Positions 24,427 to 36,179 of a DNA stretch of 64,000 bases are shown piece by piece (positions within the stretch are counted from its first letter, which is position 1; every line of letters starts with the position of its first letter). Source of the DNA: Gadus chalcogrammus (lineage: Eukaryota > Chordata > Actinopteri > Gadiformes > Gadidae); contig NC_079426.1 of the NCBI RefSeq assembly GCF_026213295.1, positions 20,477,274 to 20,541,273 of the forward strand, in the 5' to 3' direction. Under the pieces are notes generated by a model, which saw nothing but the letters and a program-made list of their open reading frames with translations, did not search any database and was not told the DNA's origin. The position numbers and the translations under genes were made by a program.

Positions 24427-25035
24427 GTAGCATAGCATGGTGGCTTGCTTGTATACACAGTGATTATTTTGCTCTCTTAGGGTGCACTCATACTAGGCCA
24501 TCTGGCCGTGGCCGTTTTCACCCCTAACCGTACTCAAATCTGGCAGTGTGAGTGTGGCCAGTCTGGCCAGGCCAGGCCAACTTGGCCACTTGGGAGAGGT
24601 GTGCTGCTGCGGTACGGGCCGCCGTGGTACAGATGCTGATGAGCCGACACGCGCACACGCACGGCTACGCAACCTGAGCTGGATGACGTATAGTCCATGC
24701 GACGACCATGGACATAATAATGGCGACGAGCCTTCTTTCCCATTGAACGGTAAACATGGCGTCAAGCGGTTCAACTGTTGGTTCACGTTGGTCCCATAGA
24801 GAAGTCGAGTGTCTGTCAAAGTGCGAACTGTGTTCTCTGTGTTGTTGTCCATTGTTGTTAAAACTCTGACTGGCAGCAGACTTTATTTATTATTATTACC
24901 CTCCCCCCAATGCCAAGAAGAAGGGGAAGCCAAGATCAATTGAACTGATTTGTTATGATCCAGATATTTCTCATATTGTCTTACTATCAGGTGAAGATGA
25001 TGCACCAATACACCCTTTTCACAGAGGGGTCATCG
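24427..25035 (+). repeat. Dispersed repeat, copy 1 of an inverted pair, with an insertion
   Basis: The blocks GGTAGCATAGCATGGTGGCT (24427 on) and AGGTGAAGATGATGCACCAA (24990 on) match the reverse complement of 28882-29065. Between them, 24481-24892 has no counterpart in the other copy. That stretch contains a small imperfect inverted repeat (24481-24558) and GC-rich sequence. Confidence 0.7.
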
Positions 25036-25169
25036 TAGCACATAGCCTGGTCCTACCAGACTCTCATACTTCATTTCATTTGCACAGAGAATCTGGACCT
25101 ACTCAATTTACAAAAGTTAACTCACTTGAAGGCGGGTGTCTGTGGAAGTTTAAAACTATTGGATCTGCC

Positions 25170-26500
25170 CAGTGCCACTCTGGATCAAGCCCCCAGGAAC
25201 AGTGCATACTTCCGCAATCCACCAGTGCTCAGCGGCCATGCTGAGTATTGCAGCTGTTTAAGCGGGCTGTGGACGGGTCCCTCGATTCATAGAGCCCAGA
25301 AGTAGATATCTCCGTTCACTCCAATACAAGTGGGGAACAGGAATGCGTATCCGCAAAAAATGTCTGGATAACAATCGAAGGCTCATAATTATCTTTATGC
25401 CATGTCCTTTCAAAACGCCACCTCAAGCGTTTTGTTAGCCGTTTTCTCTAATTATTTTTTTGCTGGAGAAGGAGGGGTGTGCAGCTGAAAAGAGTCGTAG
25501 TGAAACAAATGTTGTTTCGACCTGGCATCCGAGAGGGCCTAGTTCAGAACTCCTTTAACGTGTCCGATTTTGGTTCAGCTGCTGCTCATAACTCTCACGG
25601 TCCTCTGCTTGCGATCATTGTGATTCACCATATTGATCCATCTATTCAAAAGATCCACAGACAAAGAACAGGTGCATTACGGTATAATTTTATATTATTG
25701 TTAATAGTCTAATTAACACATCAGTAGCGTTGGTATTACATTTTTCATTTGCTTGTTTAGCTATGTATGACAGTTAACAATGTTGGTATATTACAATGTT
25801 TGTAGGCCACTCCAACTTCGTTGCTGGTTGAAATGTAACCATTTATTTGTACATAAGTTATTGATTGCATTTTTCGTAAATAGTTAGTTGGAAGGAATCT
25901 GTTTCTTAAGCAGTGTGACACTTGGAGCTTGCATGACGGAGCACAAGTTGGCACAAAACAATCAAAATGATGGGGCTGGCACCATCATATCTGTGTTATT
26001 TATTGCACCCACACATAATAGGTCCCTGGGTACACCAGCTGATGGGTCTGTGTATATATTGGGCATTTGATTCTCGTTTCAGAAACAGAAATATTTTAAA
26101 AAACGAGTGGTAATTATGATTTCTGTTTTAACATTCAAAAAGGTAGGCACGCATACAAGGTGCTTTTCTTATAAAGTCAAAAAGGGCCAAACTAATCTAA
26201 AATAATAATTATTAAACATTAGAGAATCATCAGGGGATTAGTAACCTGTACTTCCATGGTCGGTAAACATGCGACTGCGATCGCTCAGACCTCTCGCTTA
26301 TGATGCTACAATGTTAACAATGCTAAAAAACAAGAATATTTCTGCATCCGGTACGTCATGAAGTAGGGCGTGGCTAGGGACCCATGATGTGGAAGCATAT
26401 CTCTCCTTGATGTTGCCCTGCGCCATTTAGCAGTTTACATAGGAATGAATGGGCGCCATTTTGGAATCCGTTGTCCATTTTATAATATGTCCATGAGAAA
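25170..26500 (-). repeat. Dispersed repeat, copy 2 of the inverted pair with 14105-14990
   Basis: The reverse complement aligns block by block with 14105-14990. The stretch 25915-26440 is extra or diverged relative to copy 1. The outer end CATTTTATAATATGTCCATG corresponds to the region near 14125 of copy 1. No recognisable protein. Confidence 0.72.
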
Positions 26501-26509
26501 ACCCACTAA

Positions 26510-28881
26510 CATACCGCAGACCCATACGTAGTACTGAAGGGAAATTAAAATTGAGCGGAAATACTAAGGCGGGCCCAGCCAGGCTACGCAGCCCACAGAG
26601 CAAGGGCGCAATGATGGATAATCTACATCTACCATCTCTGGACATCAGGGGATCACTGATGATGCCAAAGGTGTTACCTCATTCAAACTCTGTTTGCGTG
26701 TGTACGTGTAGGGTTATAATCAATGTTTTAACACAAGTAATACATAACACTGTTCTACGTCATAATAAAACTGACTGGTGCTTCGACCTTCTCTGTCCTG
26801 TCATGATTGGAGAAAAAAAGACAAATATATTTATCTATGACACCATCTGTATAGATAACATTTTAGGATCATGGGACATTACTAATACTGCTTCTAATTT
26901 GTATTGCTAAAAGCAAATACATACTGTTAATGTAAATACCATTGACTTTTTGATTGCAAGTTGGGTAAAGAAAGACGCACATCTTTTTCCTTTTTTTCTT
27001 CAATTCATAATTACTTATTATGTTATGAATGTTCATAATCATAATTGTATGTTTCTATGCCAGATAATGGATATATTCCTATTAAGCTGGTGCTACTGAC
27101 CCATGGGTAGAAGGGGAACACACACACACACAGACATACACATACCGGCACACTTGTTCCCCGACTTAGCCAGCCATTCAAATGAAGCCGGCTTGTTTCA
27201 ACACTCTTTATTGTCTCTAAGTCATCATCCCTCCTTGCCCGCCTACTGCCTGTCTTGTATTGAGTCAGAAACATTATTTTCTGGAACACTGTGTGGTTCT
27301 ATACTCTTCCCTCCTCCCACCTATTACATTTTGTTTGATGACAAGTTCTAACAAGGCTACTGGCTCCACTAAGTATACTGCGGTAATGTTCAGGGGAGTG
27401 TGTGAATTCTTGACAACTCAATGAGGAAATATCCGTGGTCTAGGTTTGTACCAAGCCAGCGTGTGAGAATCGTTGATGACTTCCAAGCAGAACCATTTTG
27501 ACACAATGTAACACTATAGTTAAGAAGGCCTGCAGAGTCAAAATATAAAATGCATTTCCTCTGGTAGGTGCTATCTGTGGCAAAAAGCCTTAAGTGTCTG
27601 TCTGTCTGTCTGGGTTGGTGTGTGTGTTTGTGTGTGTGTGTATTCATCTGTGTACAGTAGCCTATGTTTATGCTTATGCTCCACAGCAGGTCTGAACAGG
27701 GCCTATCAAAGCATTCCCACGACCAGAGCCATACCTGCCTAGCCAGTCACACGATAGCCAATCAAAACAAAGTTTACACAAACCGGTTCACAAAATCCTC
27801 AAATTATGAACTGTCTCACTCCTCATTCATATTTCACAAATGTATTTAATTCATATTGCAGTTTTCCAAGCATTAATGACAACATGACAAACTGCATCCT
27901 TAAATAAACCAACTACCCATTACTTTGACCTTGCATCCACTGCGGGATACCGCTTGCTGTTAGCTACGGGCCTAGTTGATAAGTATCCTGCCAACTGTGC
28001 ATTGATTGCCAAAGCGACACATGACCGTTATGTCATGTATGCAAACTGTGAAGCGAGTCAAGTCTAGAGAACCTTGTTAGAACAGATAATGCAGCTAAAC
28101 GGCATTTGCTCTTAACCATCACTCTTATTCACTCTCAATATTTTGGAAACAGTTATGTCCTCGCCCCTGAGTGATCTTGAGAAAACGACGATGTCCGTTG
28201 TCCGTATCCGTTTGTGGCATTGAAAAACGTGTGCGAAAAACACGTTAATGTTTGGAAAACTTTGAAAATCTTTGTTTCAGACACCCCAAGTTCAAATTAC
28301 ACCAAATGTGGTGCACATGCACTATGCTTAACTGTAGAATAACTTGGTTAATGCTTATTTCATTAACTAAGTATTAATTAAGCATTCATTCATGTAACCT
28401 TATTGTAAAATGTAAAGTTATTCCTTCTTAATAGCAACAATGCAGCCTTACTAATAGCCTTATTGTGCTGACTTACAGGGTGATAAAAAATCATGAAAAG
28501 TTAAGAGATGGAAGGAAGAAAGGAGCTAAAAGGAAGGCTGAAAAGTTATGAATGGGCACAAGACGGGCCAAATGAACAAGAGGCTGGAAACAGGGTTAAA
28601 GAGACGATGATGTCATAGTCTGCCTTGAATCTGACACTCAGCTTAAGGATCAGGAAGCAAGATACTGCATCCCGGGATTGAATCAAAAAGGAGTAATTCA
28701 ATCCACACAATCGTCACATTGTGACTGCCATCAGGGCAAAGTCTTAGTCTTGGTCTAAGACTGATCACATAGGCAGCAGTTTGCCACTAATAGTATGAGT
28801 TACTGTTTTATATAATATTAAAGATTATTGTTATTATTAATGCATAAATTATAATCATATGACTGTGTACTGTGCGAAGAC
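26510..28881. other. Unannotated intronic DNA
   Basis: Mostly AT-rich, with short CA runs near 27119 and 27620. No gene, no repeat ends and no exon-like conserved reading were found. Confidence 0.5.
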
Positions 28882-29065
28882 CTCTCTGTGAAAAGGGTCT
28901 ATTGGTGCATCATCTTCACCTGGTACTGACAGTATGAGAAATAACAGGTTCAAAACAAATCTGTTCAATTTATCCTTCTTGGCAATGGGCAGAGGCTAGG
29001 TGAGGGAGCATAATAATCATTTGGTATGTATACACAAGCAAGCCCCCATGCTATGCTACCAGCTA
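28882..29065 (-). repeat. Dispersed repeat, copy 2 of the inverted pair with 24427-25035
   Basis: The reverse complement runs GGTAGCATAGCATGGGGGCT ... TGCCCATTGCCAAGAAGG ... GGTGAAGATGATGCACCAAT without the roughly 400-bp insertion seen in the other copy. Confidence 0.7.
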
Positions 29066-29492
29066 CCACCAAAGCTACCCAGCCGACAGCCAGGGGTCTA
29101 GCTTGAGAGTTACAGGTTTTTCCCAGACTGCAAACTTAGATATAATGCATATTCTGTTCATGCCATCTTGATGATGCCCTGAGTACCTCATAATCATTAT
29201 ATATCACTATGATATGTAGGGTAAATGGTAATGCTTTTATGGTATACAGCACAAATAGTTAAACTGCTTGCATTCATCCATCCAAGTATACTCTGAACTG
29301 AACATACTAAACAATGTCCTGGCTGGCTTGATCGTGTTGGCATTTTATTTAATTTAGTTGGAGAATAACACATTTTTCAAACTGCCTACAATAAACACAA
29401 TACACAATCACACAATGTCTCCCTAATAAGACTGTTACACCCTTCAGCCAGTGGTGAGCTCTTATGACAAGCACGCGTGTGTGTGGTGAGCT

Positions 29493-29496
<4 letters not shown>

Positions 29497-29581
<85 letters not shown>
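29497..29581. repeat. (CT)n microsatellite
   Basis: About 85 bp of CT with one TT interruption. It is (AG)n on the prkce strand. Confidence 0.96.
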
Positions 29582-29797
29582 ATTCTATTTACCTACCCTT
29601 TTCCTCCTAATGGCCTCATTAATAATACACTCAAACACACTGGACAGAAGCTGCTTCTATACTGTCCAGGTGTATGTGTGCGCCTATATAAACATTCTGT
29701 GAGCCCCACCTCACCACTCTCCTCCTGTTTGCAAACCTGGTTTATCCCACAAGAGCACAATACTCACACACCAAAGGCAGTGATATCTACACACTGT

Positions 29798-29798
<1 letters not shown>

Positions 29799-29885
<87 letters not shown>

Positions 29886-29920
29886 GTGTGCGTGCTGAGC
29901 GTGTGTGTGTGTGTGTGTGT
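29799..29920. repeat. (GT)n microsatellite
   Basis: About 82 bp of pure GT, a short spacer, then about 19 bp more. It lies roughly 260 bp inside intron 1 from the exon 1 donor. Confidence 0.95.
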
Positions 29921-30183
29921 ATTTGTGTGTGCTCACACTTATTTACAGGTGCGAGTTTGGGCACATGCAGATAAAAACTACTGAATGACGGATTACAAGG
30001 CTGTAATCCCTCATCATCATTTGGGAATTCCTTTTCACATAAATGTTATAGGCTATAATAAAAAAGACTGATGGAATATAATATAATAATATAAATGTCA
30101 TAGTTTAACTATGCGGAGGCCTGCCACAGTTATGTATGGGGTATCTGCCAATGCCTGTCAAATGTGGACACCTTCTTGCTTAC

Positions 30184-30531
30184 CCAGTCTTCGAAGTGTT
30201 TGCTCCCATTGTGCAGGATGTCTTCAAACTGTATTGTACAATTGGCCACGAAGTCGTCATAACCAATGGGCGCGTCGTGGAAAACCGACAGCTCTATTTT
30301 CCTCCCCTCGCAGACCTCGGTCTTGAACTCGTCGTTCCACGCCGGGCTGTTGGTCTTCTGCTTGGTGGACGTCTGGCCCACTCTGGAGTCGTCCACGTTC
30401 AGAGCGATATAGGTGTCCAACATGAACGTCTGCGTCTTAGGACCAACGGCATGTCGCAGGGACCAAGCTGTAGGTTTGAGGTCCAACGCCTCCCGGATCT
30501 TGATCTTCAGTAACCCATTAAAAACCACCAT
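30184..30531 (-). CDS. prkce: prkce coding exon 1: protein kinase C epsilon N-terminus (C2 domain)
   Basis: The minus strand reads from ATG (30529-30531) through 116 codons to GAC TGG, followed directly by the donor GTAAGC (30183 down). The protein begins [20 protein letters not shown] and contains [28 protein letters not shown], then [20 protein letters not shown] and [15 protein letters not shown]. These are the diagnostic features of the novel-PKC C2 domain of PKC epsilon. This C2 lacks the calcium-binding Asp set of classical PKCs and in the family serves membrane phospholipid and RACK docking. The open frame continues past the donor with unrelated residues, which confirms the splice site. 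Exon 2 at 305-368 continues the domain in the same phase. Among novel PKCs, PKC eta is the close alternative, but the match throughout favours epsilon. Confidence 0.95.
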
Positions 30532-31330
30532 GGTAGTTCAGATGAAACAACACAACACGGTTGTTTAGTTAACAATATAAAAAAATCCGCCTGTTTCAAT
30601 CCACCGGCAAGGAGTAGAAGGAGGAGGAGGAGAATATGGATGTGTGATGCAACTGGTGCGCTTGGAGCGGATCGTGTCCTTTGCTCTCCTAGGCCAAGGT
30701 ATGAATAGCACGACTGTTCCGACCGCCGGTCCTCTGCAGGCTCACTGTATATTCCTTCCAGCTGAATGGACAGCAGAGCGTGAGATCCTCTGGCTCACTC
30801 AATCCGACACCACAGCTGGATAAGAGAACGGCATAAAGTAAACAAACACAATAAGTTAGGCGATTTGCTCTGATTTGCTATGCAAGTGTCCTTCAACGAT
30901 GTGCACTGACAAGATATGCGACGTGGGGCTTTATTCATATTCCATACAGCCCGATCAAGCTCGCGTCCGCCCATCCACAACAACAGTGGAGACGCAGCGA
31001 CGTGCAGCCCACCGCCTCTGGAGGACTTGGAGAAAACGAATCGCAGGAAGCAGACACGTCCATTGGGTCCAAATACCAACAGCTTCATACACTAAATCCT
31101 TTATATGACGGACAATAGGACCAGGCTACGATTGCTTTAGGGGGCTTTTACCTCCGAGAAATCAAAGCCAGTCCGTTATGTCTGGTCGCAGGCTGTGTGG
31201 GAGGCTCCGGCCGCCTCCTCAGCCGTGGGACATCTGGAATGTCTCGCCGAGCTGCACGAACGGGACCCGGGATCCAACAGGAGCAACACCCCGCTGCTGT
31301 GATGGCTTACTGGCTTCTTATATTTTAATC
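30532..31330 (-). promoter_or_regulatory. prkce: Likely prkce 5' UTR and promoter region
   Basis: This is the stretch directly upstream of the exon 1 ATG. Compared with the surrounding AT-rich DNA it is clearly richer in G+C and CpG, particularly 30640-30740, 30955-31080 and 31175-31300. I see no clear TATA box and cannot place a transcription start. A 5' non-coding exon cannot be excluded. The role is inferred from position alone. Confidence 0.4.
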
Positions 31331-31542
31331 TATCGTCTCTCCTCGGTGTCTCTATGTGTCCCCTGTTGCGGCTGGAGCTTTGACTTCCTGTGTGTGCTGT
31401 GGATCTACCTCCTCTTTGCTCTGCCTCCCCCTACAGAGCTCCCTCTCTCTCTCTCGCTCTGGACGACGGTGCAGGAAATGCGCAAAACACGTCAGTTTGG
31501 CTGTGAGGCTGGCAGGGCTGAAACAGGCTTGTGACAGACGGG

Positions 31543-31543
<1 letters not shown>

Positions 31544-31624
<81 letters not shown>

Positions 31625-31632
31625 GGGGGGGG
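31544..31632. repeat. (GT)n microsatellite with poly-G end
   Basis: About 78 bp of GT followed by a run of nine or more G, just upstream of the presumed prkce promoter. Confidence 0.95.
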
Positions 31633-32521
31633 GTCAGGCGGAGTTTGTCCACACACACCTGGTCACGGGACTGTTATCTTGGATGCAGCCCTATAATGCA
31701 TTACAGATGAGCCATTATTAGAGATCCCCGCGTCGTTATCTATTGCGGCTAGCTACTTTATATATTTAATATTTCTTATGCGTACACCCGGGTTGCTAGA
31801 GAAAAATGCGACACACAAACTTAATTCGATTTCACTCAACTACGAGTCAAATGTCCAACTTGATTAAATAATGGGGTTCTAACGGGGACGGAGCGGAATG
31901 CATGGAGGAGATATGTGTGGTATGCGCGGAATGCCAATAAACGCTCTGCTATTAATTCTGCGTCGACAGTCAGCCGCTTGTCCAGGGCTCCGGCACGCAC
32001 ATAACAGGCTGTATTTGCGTGCATCCGGGCCCATTGTACATATTTATTAACATTATTATATGGAGAGTAATTAGACAATGAATTAAAATGCATTTTTTTT
32101 CGCTGCTTCATGAACAATTTTGGTCGATCTATATATTATATTAAGGCATTGAAAACATACAACACAACTCTTTGCACTCTTTGTAAATGGGAAGAGCACT
32201 GCATTCAAACTTAAATCAATGTATCCACAGTCATTAACAACGGTCAGCCCACACAAAGTACTGTGAGTGGTCCTTGCCTTTTGCTGCCCCCGTCTGGTGA
32301 TTATTGTTAATGGTAACAACAAGAGTGCTACACTATTATACTAATTACTAATACTACTACTATTAATACTACTACTATCATTATTATTATTGATAATAAT
32401 AATAATAATAATAATAAACCACATATATTATAATAATAAAAAACATGGAAATAGTTCCATCCATGAAAACAACTCATCAAGTATTACAACAATATATTGA
32501 TGGTACAGTTTTTGGGGAGTC
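31633..32521. other. Unannotated intergenic DNA
   Basis: AT-rich. It contains trinucleotide (ATT/AAT)n sequence at 32338-32416. No gene seen. Confidence 0.55.
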
Positions 32522-32747
32522 CAGAGCCCTGTTTCAGGTAGCTGGTTTTGAGGCAACCCCGAGTTTGTTCGCTCTGAGTTAGTGGAAACTCTGGGTTTTC
32601 CGTTTCAGGTAGCAGGTTCAGGGCAACCGAGAGTTAGTTGCTGCGGCAACATACGCCGTGGGTCTAACCTGCTCGGGAGGTGGTTAGACCTACTCTGAGT
32701 TTGTTGTCTATAAGGCTGAAGGCAGCTCTCCGACAGAAGGAAGTGGC

Positions 32748-34070
32748 ATGTCCTTTTCTACGAGAGCCTGTGGACGTAGAGGCTGCGATCCTCAGAAGGA
32801 ATCTCTTATCTGAGGAACGATTATTAAGACCCCGGTTGGATATTGTCGCGTCAGACTAGGTCTGCAGCGTTTTGGTTTGAATTCACAGGAAAAATGCAGG
32901 TGTGTGCGTCTGTGGGTGCGTGTGTGTGTGTGTGTGTGTTTGTGGGTGTCGCGTCACAGAGGTCTGCAGCGGGTTGTTTAAATCCACAGGGAAAATGCAC
33001 GGGAAAAATTAAAAACAGAAAAATTAAATAGAAAAAATAGGTGGTGTGTTAGCCGCGGTAAATGAGAGTTTATTAAGATTAAGAGAAGCGCGAGTCAACT
33101 AATGAGTGTCAGCTGTCCGCGGTTCTACTGATTTGGTTGTGCTGCATTCAGCTCACAGGTGCTTATTTATCTGGTTGGCGTTTAGTTGGTGAGACACACT
33201 GGTGAGAGTAACACGGAAATTAAACTGTGCTTGCTCTCAGTTTGGAAAAAGTGCTGTGCAGGAACGTAACGCTGAAAATTGGAGAGGCTGCCGGTAAGCG
33301 CTTGACTCGTTTGGTTGGATTTGTGGCGTATACGGTCGGCATGTTTGGAGCTTGGCGTTTGCACTGATTGTCACCATTGTAGTGTTTTAATGTTGGTTAA
33401 AAACGGGACGAAAGCTTAATGGCCTGGGCGCATTGCATCTGAGACTTTGCAGTCTATTAATTGTGGTCCCAGTGAAATAGCTGTAACTCTTTTAACCACG
33501 CATCTCCAGTTGCGCACGGGCGCTTCATATTTCATAGTGGGGTTGCTCATGTTCAATCTAATGTATACTCACTTTGCACAGGATTATAACATATTTGCAC
33601 ATTTCATCCATGTATTTGCATTTTGCTCATTTATTGCATTTTGCACATTTTCAAGTGACAACTAACTACTGCTCTGTGTATCTTCATGTCTGTTTATCTT
33701 AGGTTTTTTACCTAAGGGCTAAGGACTAAGGGCTAACCGTTGCAAACCTTTGGACTTGTGCTCTATATTCTAAATAAAAAGAAAAAAAAGAGGAAAGACC
33801 AAAAACGGAAACAACTGTTGTCTGTCCAGTCCTTGAGTGAAACCCAGTGCCTTCAGAACTCCTTCAGTGTAACATCCTTTTCGAGTTGGGGAAAAACACA
33901 GTGCTTAAAACCAACCAAACAAAACTGAAAAACTCACCAAAAAACCAAAACAAAACCGTACAACTTGACAGATATACTTTATTTTCCTGATAATTTTCTT
34001 CACGAGCGCTATCGTTTATTTAGACCACCTTCTCAGCCCCCATGTTAACTGTCAAACGCACCGGGGGCAT
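32748..34070 (+). pseudogene. Harbinger transposase N-terminus, split by a solo LTR
   Basis: Codons around 32748-32843 read CPFLREPVDVEAAILRRN and ERLLRPRLDI; after the solo LTR, 33971-34070 continues with the LFS-like and FHERYR-type reading seen intact in the other copy (48866-49162). HARBI1-like transposases begin this way before their DDE domain. Here the DDE domain is absent, the start ATG context is altered (GTGGCATG instead of ATGGCATG), and an LTR interrupts the frame. Confidence 0.65.
32844..33970 (+). mobile_element. Solo LTR, 1127 bp, with 5-bp GATAT TSD
   Basis: Starts TGTCGCGTCAG and ends AACTTGACA, so TG...CA. The target GATAT is duplicated at 32839-32843 and 33971-33975. The homologous Harbinger copy has a single GATAT (CTGGATATACTTTC on its minus strand), so it is a true empty site. 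AATAAA at about 33771 suggests plus orientation. An internal approximate duplication of the first about 50 bp occurs about 105 bp downstream. There is no protein, so the family is unknown. Confidence 0.82.
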
Positions 34071-34524
34071 GCTTTAAGTTTATTTTTTAATTTTTTATCG
34101 CAATTAACGCATGTGCAGAATGATCCGCCCCGTGCATCCCACCCGCTCTGTACTATACAGTCACTTCAACGTTGTGGCTTTCCCATGATCAGAGTAGCTG
34201 ACTAAGCACGGACCTATAACTGCTGCAAGTCAAGAAACTCATTTTAAGAATGCAAGGCAGAAAAGTCCCTGGTACTGCTTTTAACCAGATGCTGTTCTTC
34301 TCTAAATGCAAATGCTCAGCATTTCGTCTGCATTGTTCACTGAAGTAAAACCCTTTGAGTAAACTGTTCAACAAAATAACTTGTCCCACCACAGCCCGTG
34401 TTCTAATAAAGACAATCTACTTATGAGGATTTTTTTATTTCCTGAAAGCACAAAAAAAAAAAGTCATTTATATTGGGTATGTTTTTAGAGCAGGGAACAG
34501 TATCCCAGTTTGCACCTCACCCAC

Positions 34525-34734
34525 TTATAACTTATGTTCCAAAATTTGGATCTCCAAAGCATCCTTTTGCATCTTTTGAATTGTTACAATTGCATGGAGG
34601 TTGGTGAGGGCATCTGGTTCAAGTAGGGCGATGACGCCATCAGTAACTGGAAGAAGATTATTAGACAGTGCAATTATTACTTGAGCCAGAATATTGCCCC
34701 ATCTAATTTGCAACGCGCTGGGTTGCGTGTACAT
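34525..34734 (-). pseudogene. C-terminal fragment of the second Harbinger ORF (Myb/SANT-like, tentative)
   Basis: Minus-strand ORF ending in IVTIQKMQKDALEIQILEHKL. The homologous position in the other copy encodes ADLEMDHLRQKMQKDALE. In fish Harbinger elements the second ORF is a Myb/SANT DNA-binding protein with a C-terminal coiled coil, transcribed toward the transposase. No Myb motif is left, so the assignment is by position and the coiled-coil-like tail only. Confidence 0.4.
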
Positions 34735-35099
34735 ATTTAATTATTTTGAATAACCAACCTCTTATACTGTAAAGGCACTTCTATCCTGGGGGGTGGGGGG
34801 GATCAGAGGAGCTCCCCCCAGGGATGCCCTCAGCCACAGGACGCATACTCTGTTGGCTGAGGGCCATCTCCTCAGCCTCTGAGGGCTGCAGGTGGTGGAC
34901 CCCCTCCAGTCTGCCGGGCCTCTGCATTTTTTCGATTTGCTAACATGGAGGAAAATGTTTCCCTAATATTCAGTAAGCGCTATTTTGAAGACACATATAT
35001 TTATAATGCATTTTGCCTAGGTGTAGCCTTCTAATATATCTAAATCCTATTAAATATTGGCAGTGTTGGGGTGGCTGGGAAATTACATTTACTGCTTAA

Positions 35100-35343
35100 A
35101 GGCACCCAGTGCAACTTTATGTAAACATTCAATGAAAAATAAACATTCAATTTCTAGTCTTTTTTAAACGTAGTAAGGCGTTGTTATCGATTTTGTATCA
35201 GTTCTCACCACACAACGACGTCTCATCTTTGCTGCTTGAATGTCGGTATGTAATGGTATGGAGTTATTGAAACTTACTACGTGTAAAAAAGACTAGAAAT
35301 TTAATGTTTATTTTTAAGCCTCGAAAGTTGCACTGGGTGCCTT
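35100..35343. mobile_element. 244-bp MITE with TTAA TSD
   Basis: The ends AGGCACCCAGTGCAACTTT and its inverse are followed by subterminal inverted repeats (AAACATTCAATTTCTAGTCT and inverse). TTAA lies at 35096-35099 and 35344-35347. The other Harbinger copy has an undisturbed CTGCTTAAATATA at this place. Most likely piggyBac- or Kolobok-type. Confidence 0.85.
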
Positions 35344-35521
35344 TTAAATATAGTATACAAATATATAATACATGTTGAACATAGCTGTTAAATTAGGTAG
35401 AGCAGGCAAAACAGCACAATTGATTTGATTTCAATTAAACATTAGTTTACCTGTTTAAACTATATTTTTGTACTTCATTTGCTGCCAAGTCCTCGTGGGG
35501 CAACTCGGGGTTGCGTAAATT

Positions 35522-35569
<48 letters not shown>

Positions 35570-35572
35570 CAC
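35522..35572. repeat. (CA)n microsatellite inside Harbinger A
   Basis: About 50 bp. The equivalent site in the other Harbinger copy is a 111-bp (TG)n tract. Confidence 0.93.
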
Positions 35573-36179
35573 ACACAATTTACATAGGCTATTGAATAAG
35601 TGGAAGATATTAAACTTTCCTCTTATTTTATTTTATTTTACTAATTTATTTGACTCATGCATTGACTTGTTCAGCTATTTCCTGCCAAGCTCTCTCGCGC
35701 TCTCGCTGCCGCGGCGGTATTGCTTTTTTTTTGTTAAAATGGGTAACTGCTCGGCATACACGTTCATTCGAATTTCCAATGTGTGTAAGTGGATCTACGC
35801 TTTTGGTCCATGTTTGAACATGTTATCAGAGATCCATTGATGATGGCTCTTCATAGTCACAGGCACGCCCTCAACCCAGAGTGAACATACTCAGAGTTGA
35901 TTAACCCAACGCTGATCATCTGTTTCTGAAACCGAAAACCCAGAGTTGCTTTTCAACCCTGAACTCTGAGTCAACCAACTCAAAGCGCAGGATTAAACTC
36001 AGAGTATGTTAAACCAGCTACCTGAAACAGGCCTCAGGAACATGTCTCTTTATTGTTGTTCTGATTTGAACCCCAGGGCAGCTGCTCAGCATACGATCCT
36101 CAGACAGAAACACACAGCCATCACAGCTTCTCTCTCCCACACGCACTCACGCCCAAACGAACATAGCCTACATACATAC

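Larger units (their letters stand above)
32525..36034 (+). mobile_element. PIF/Harbinger element A, nonautonomous, with 3-bp CAG TSD
   Basis: Terminal repeats are AGCCCTGTTTCAGGTAGCTG (left) and, inverted, AGGCCTGTTTCAGGTAGCTG (right). CAG flanks both ends (32522-32524 and 36035-36037). A second copy lies inverted at 47001-55142. Without its later insertions (solo LTR 32844-33970 and MITE 35100-35343) it is about 2.1 kb. It keeps the start of a HARBI1-like transposase near 32748 and the end of a second, opposed ORF near 34525. The central transposase is missing, so mobility would need a helper. Confidence 0.85.

Noticed and set aside
30136..30513. Plus-strand 125-codon frame opposite prkce exon 1
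   Set aside because: Shadow of the C2-coding exon.
30795..31534. Open frames of 77-118 codons upstream of prkce exon 1
   Set aside because: They lie in the presumed 5' UTR/promoter; no domain and no splice signals that I could support.
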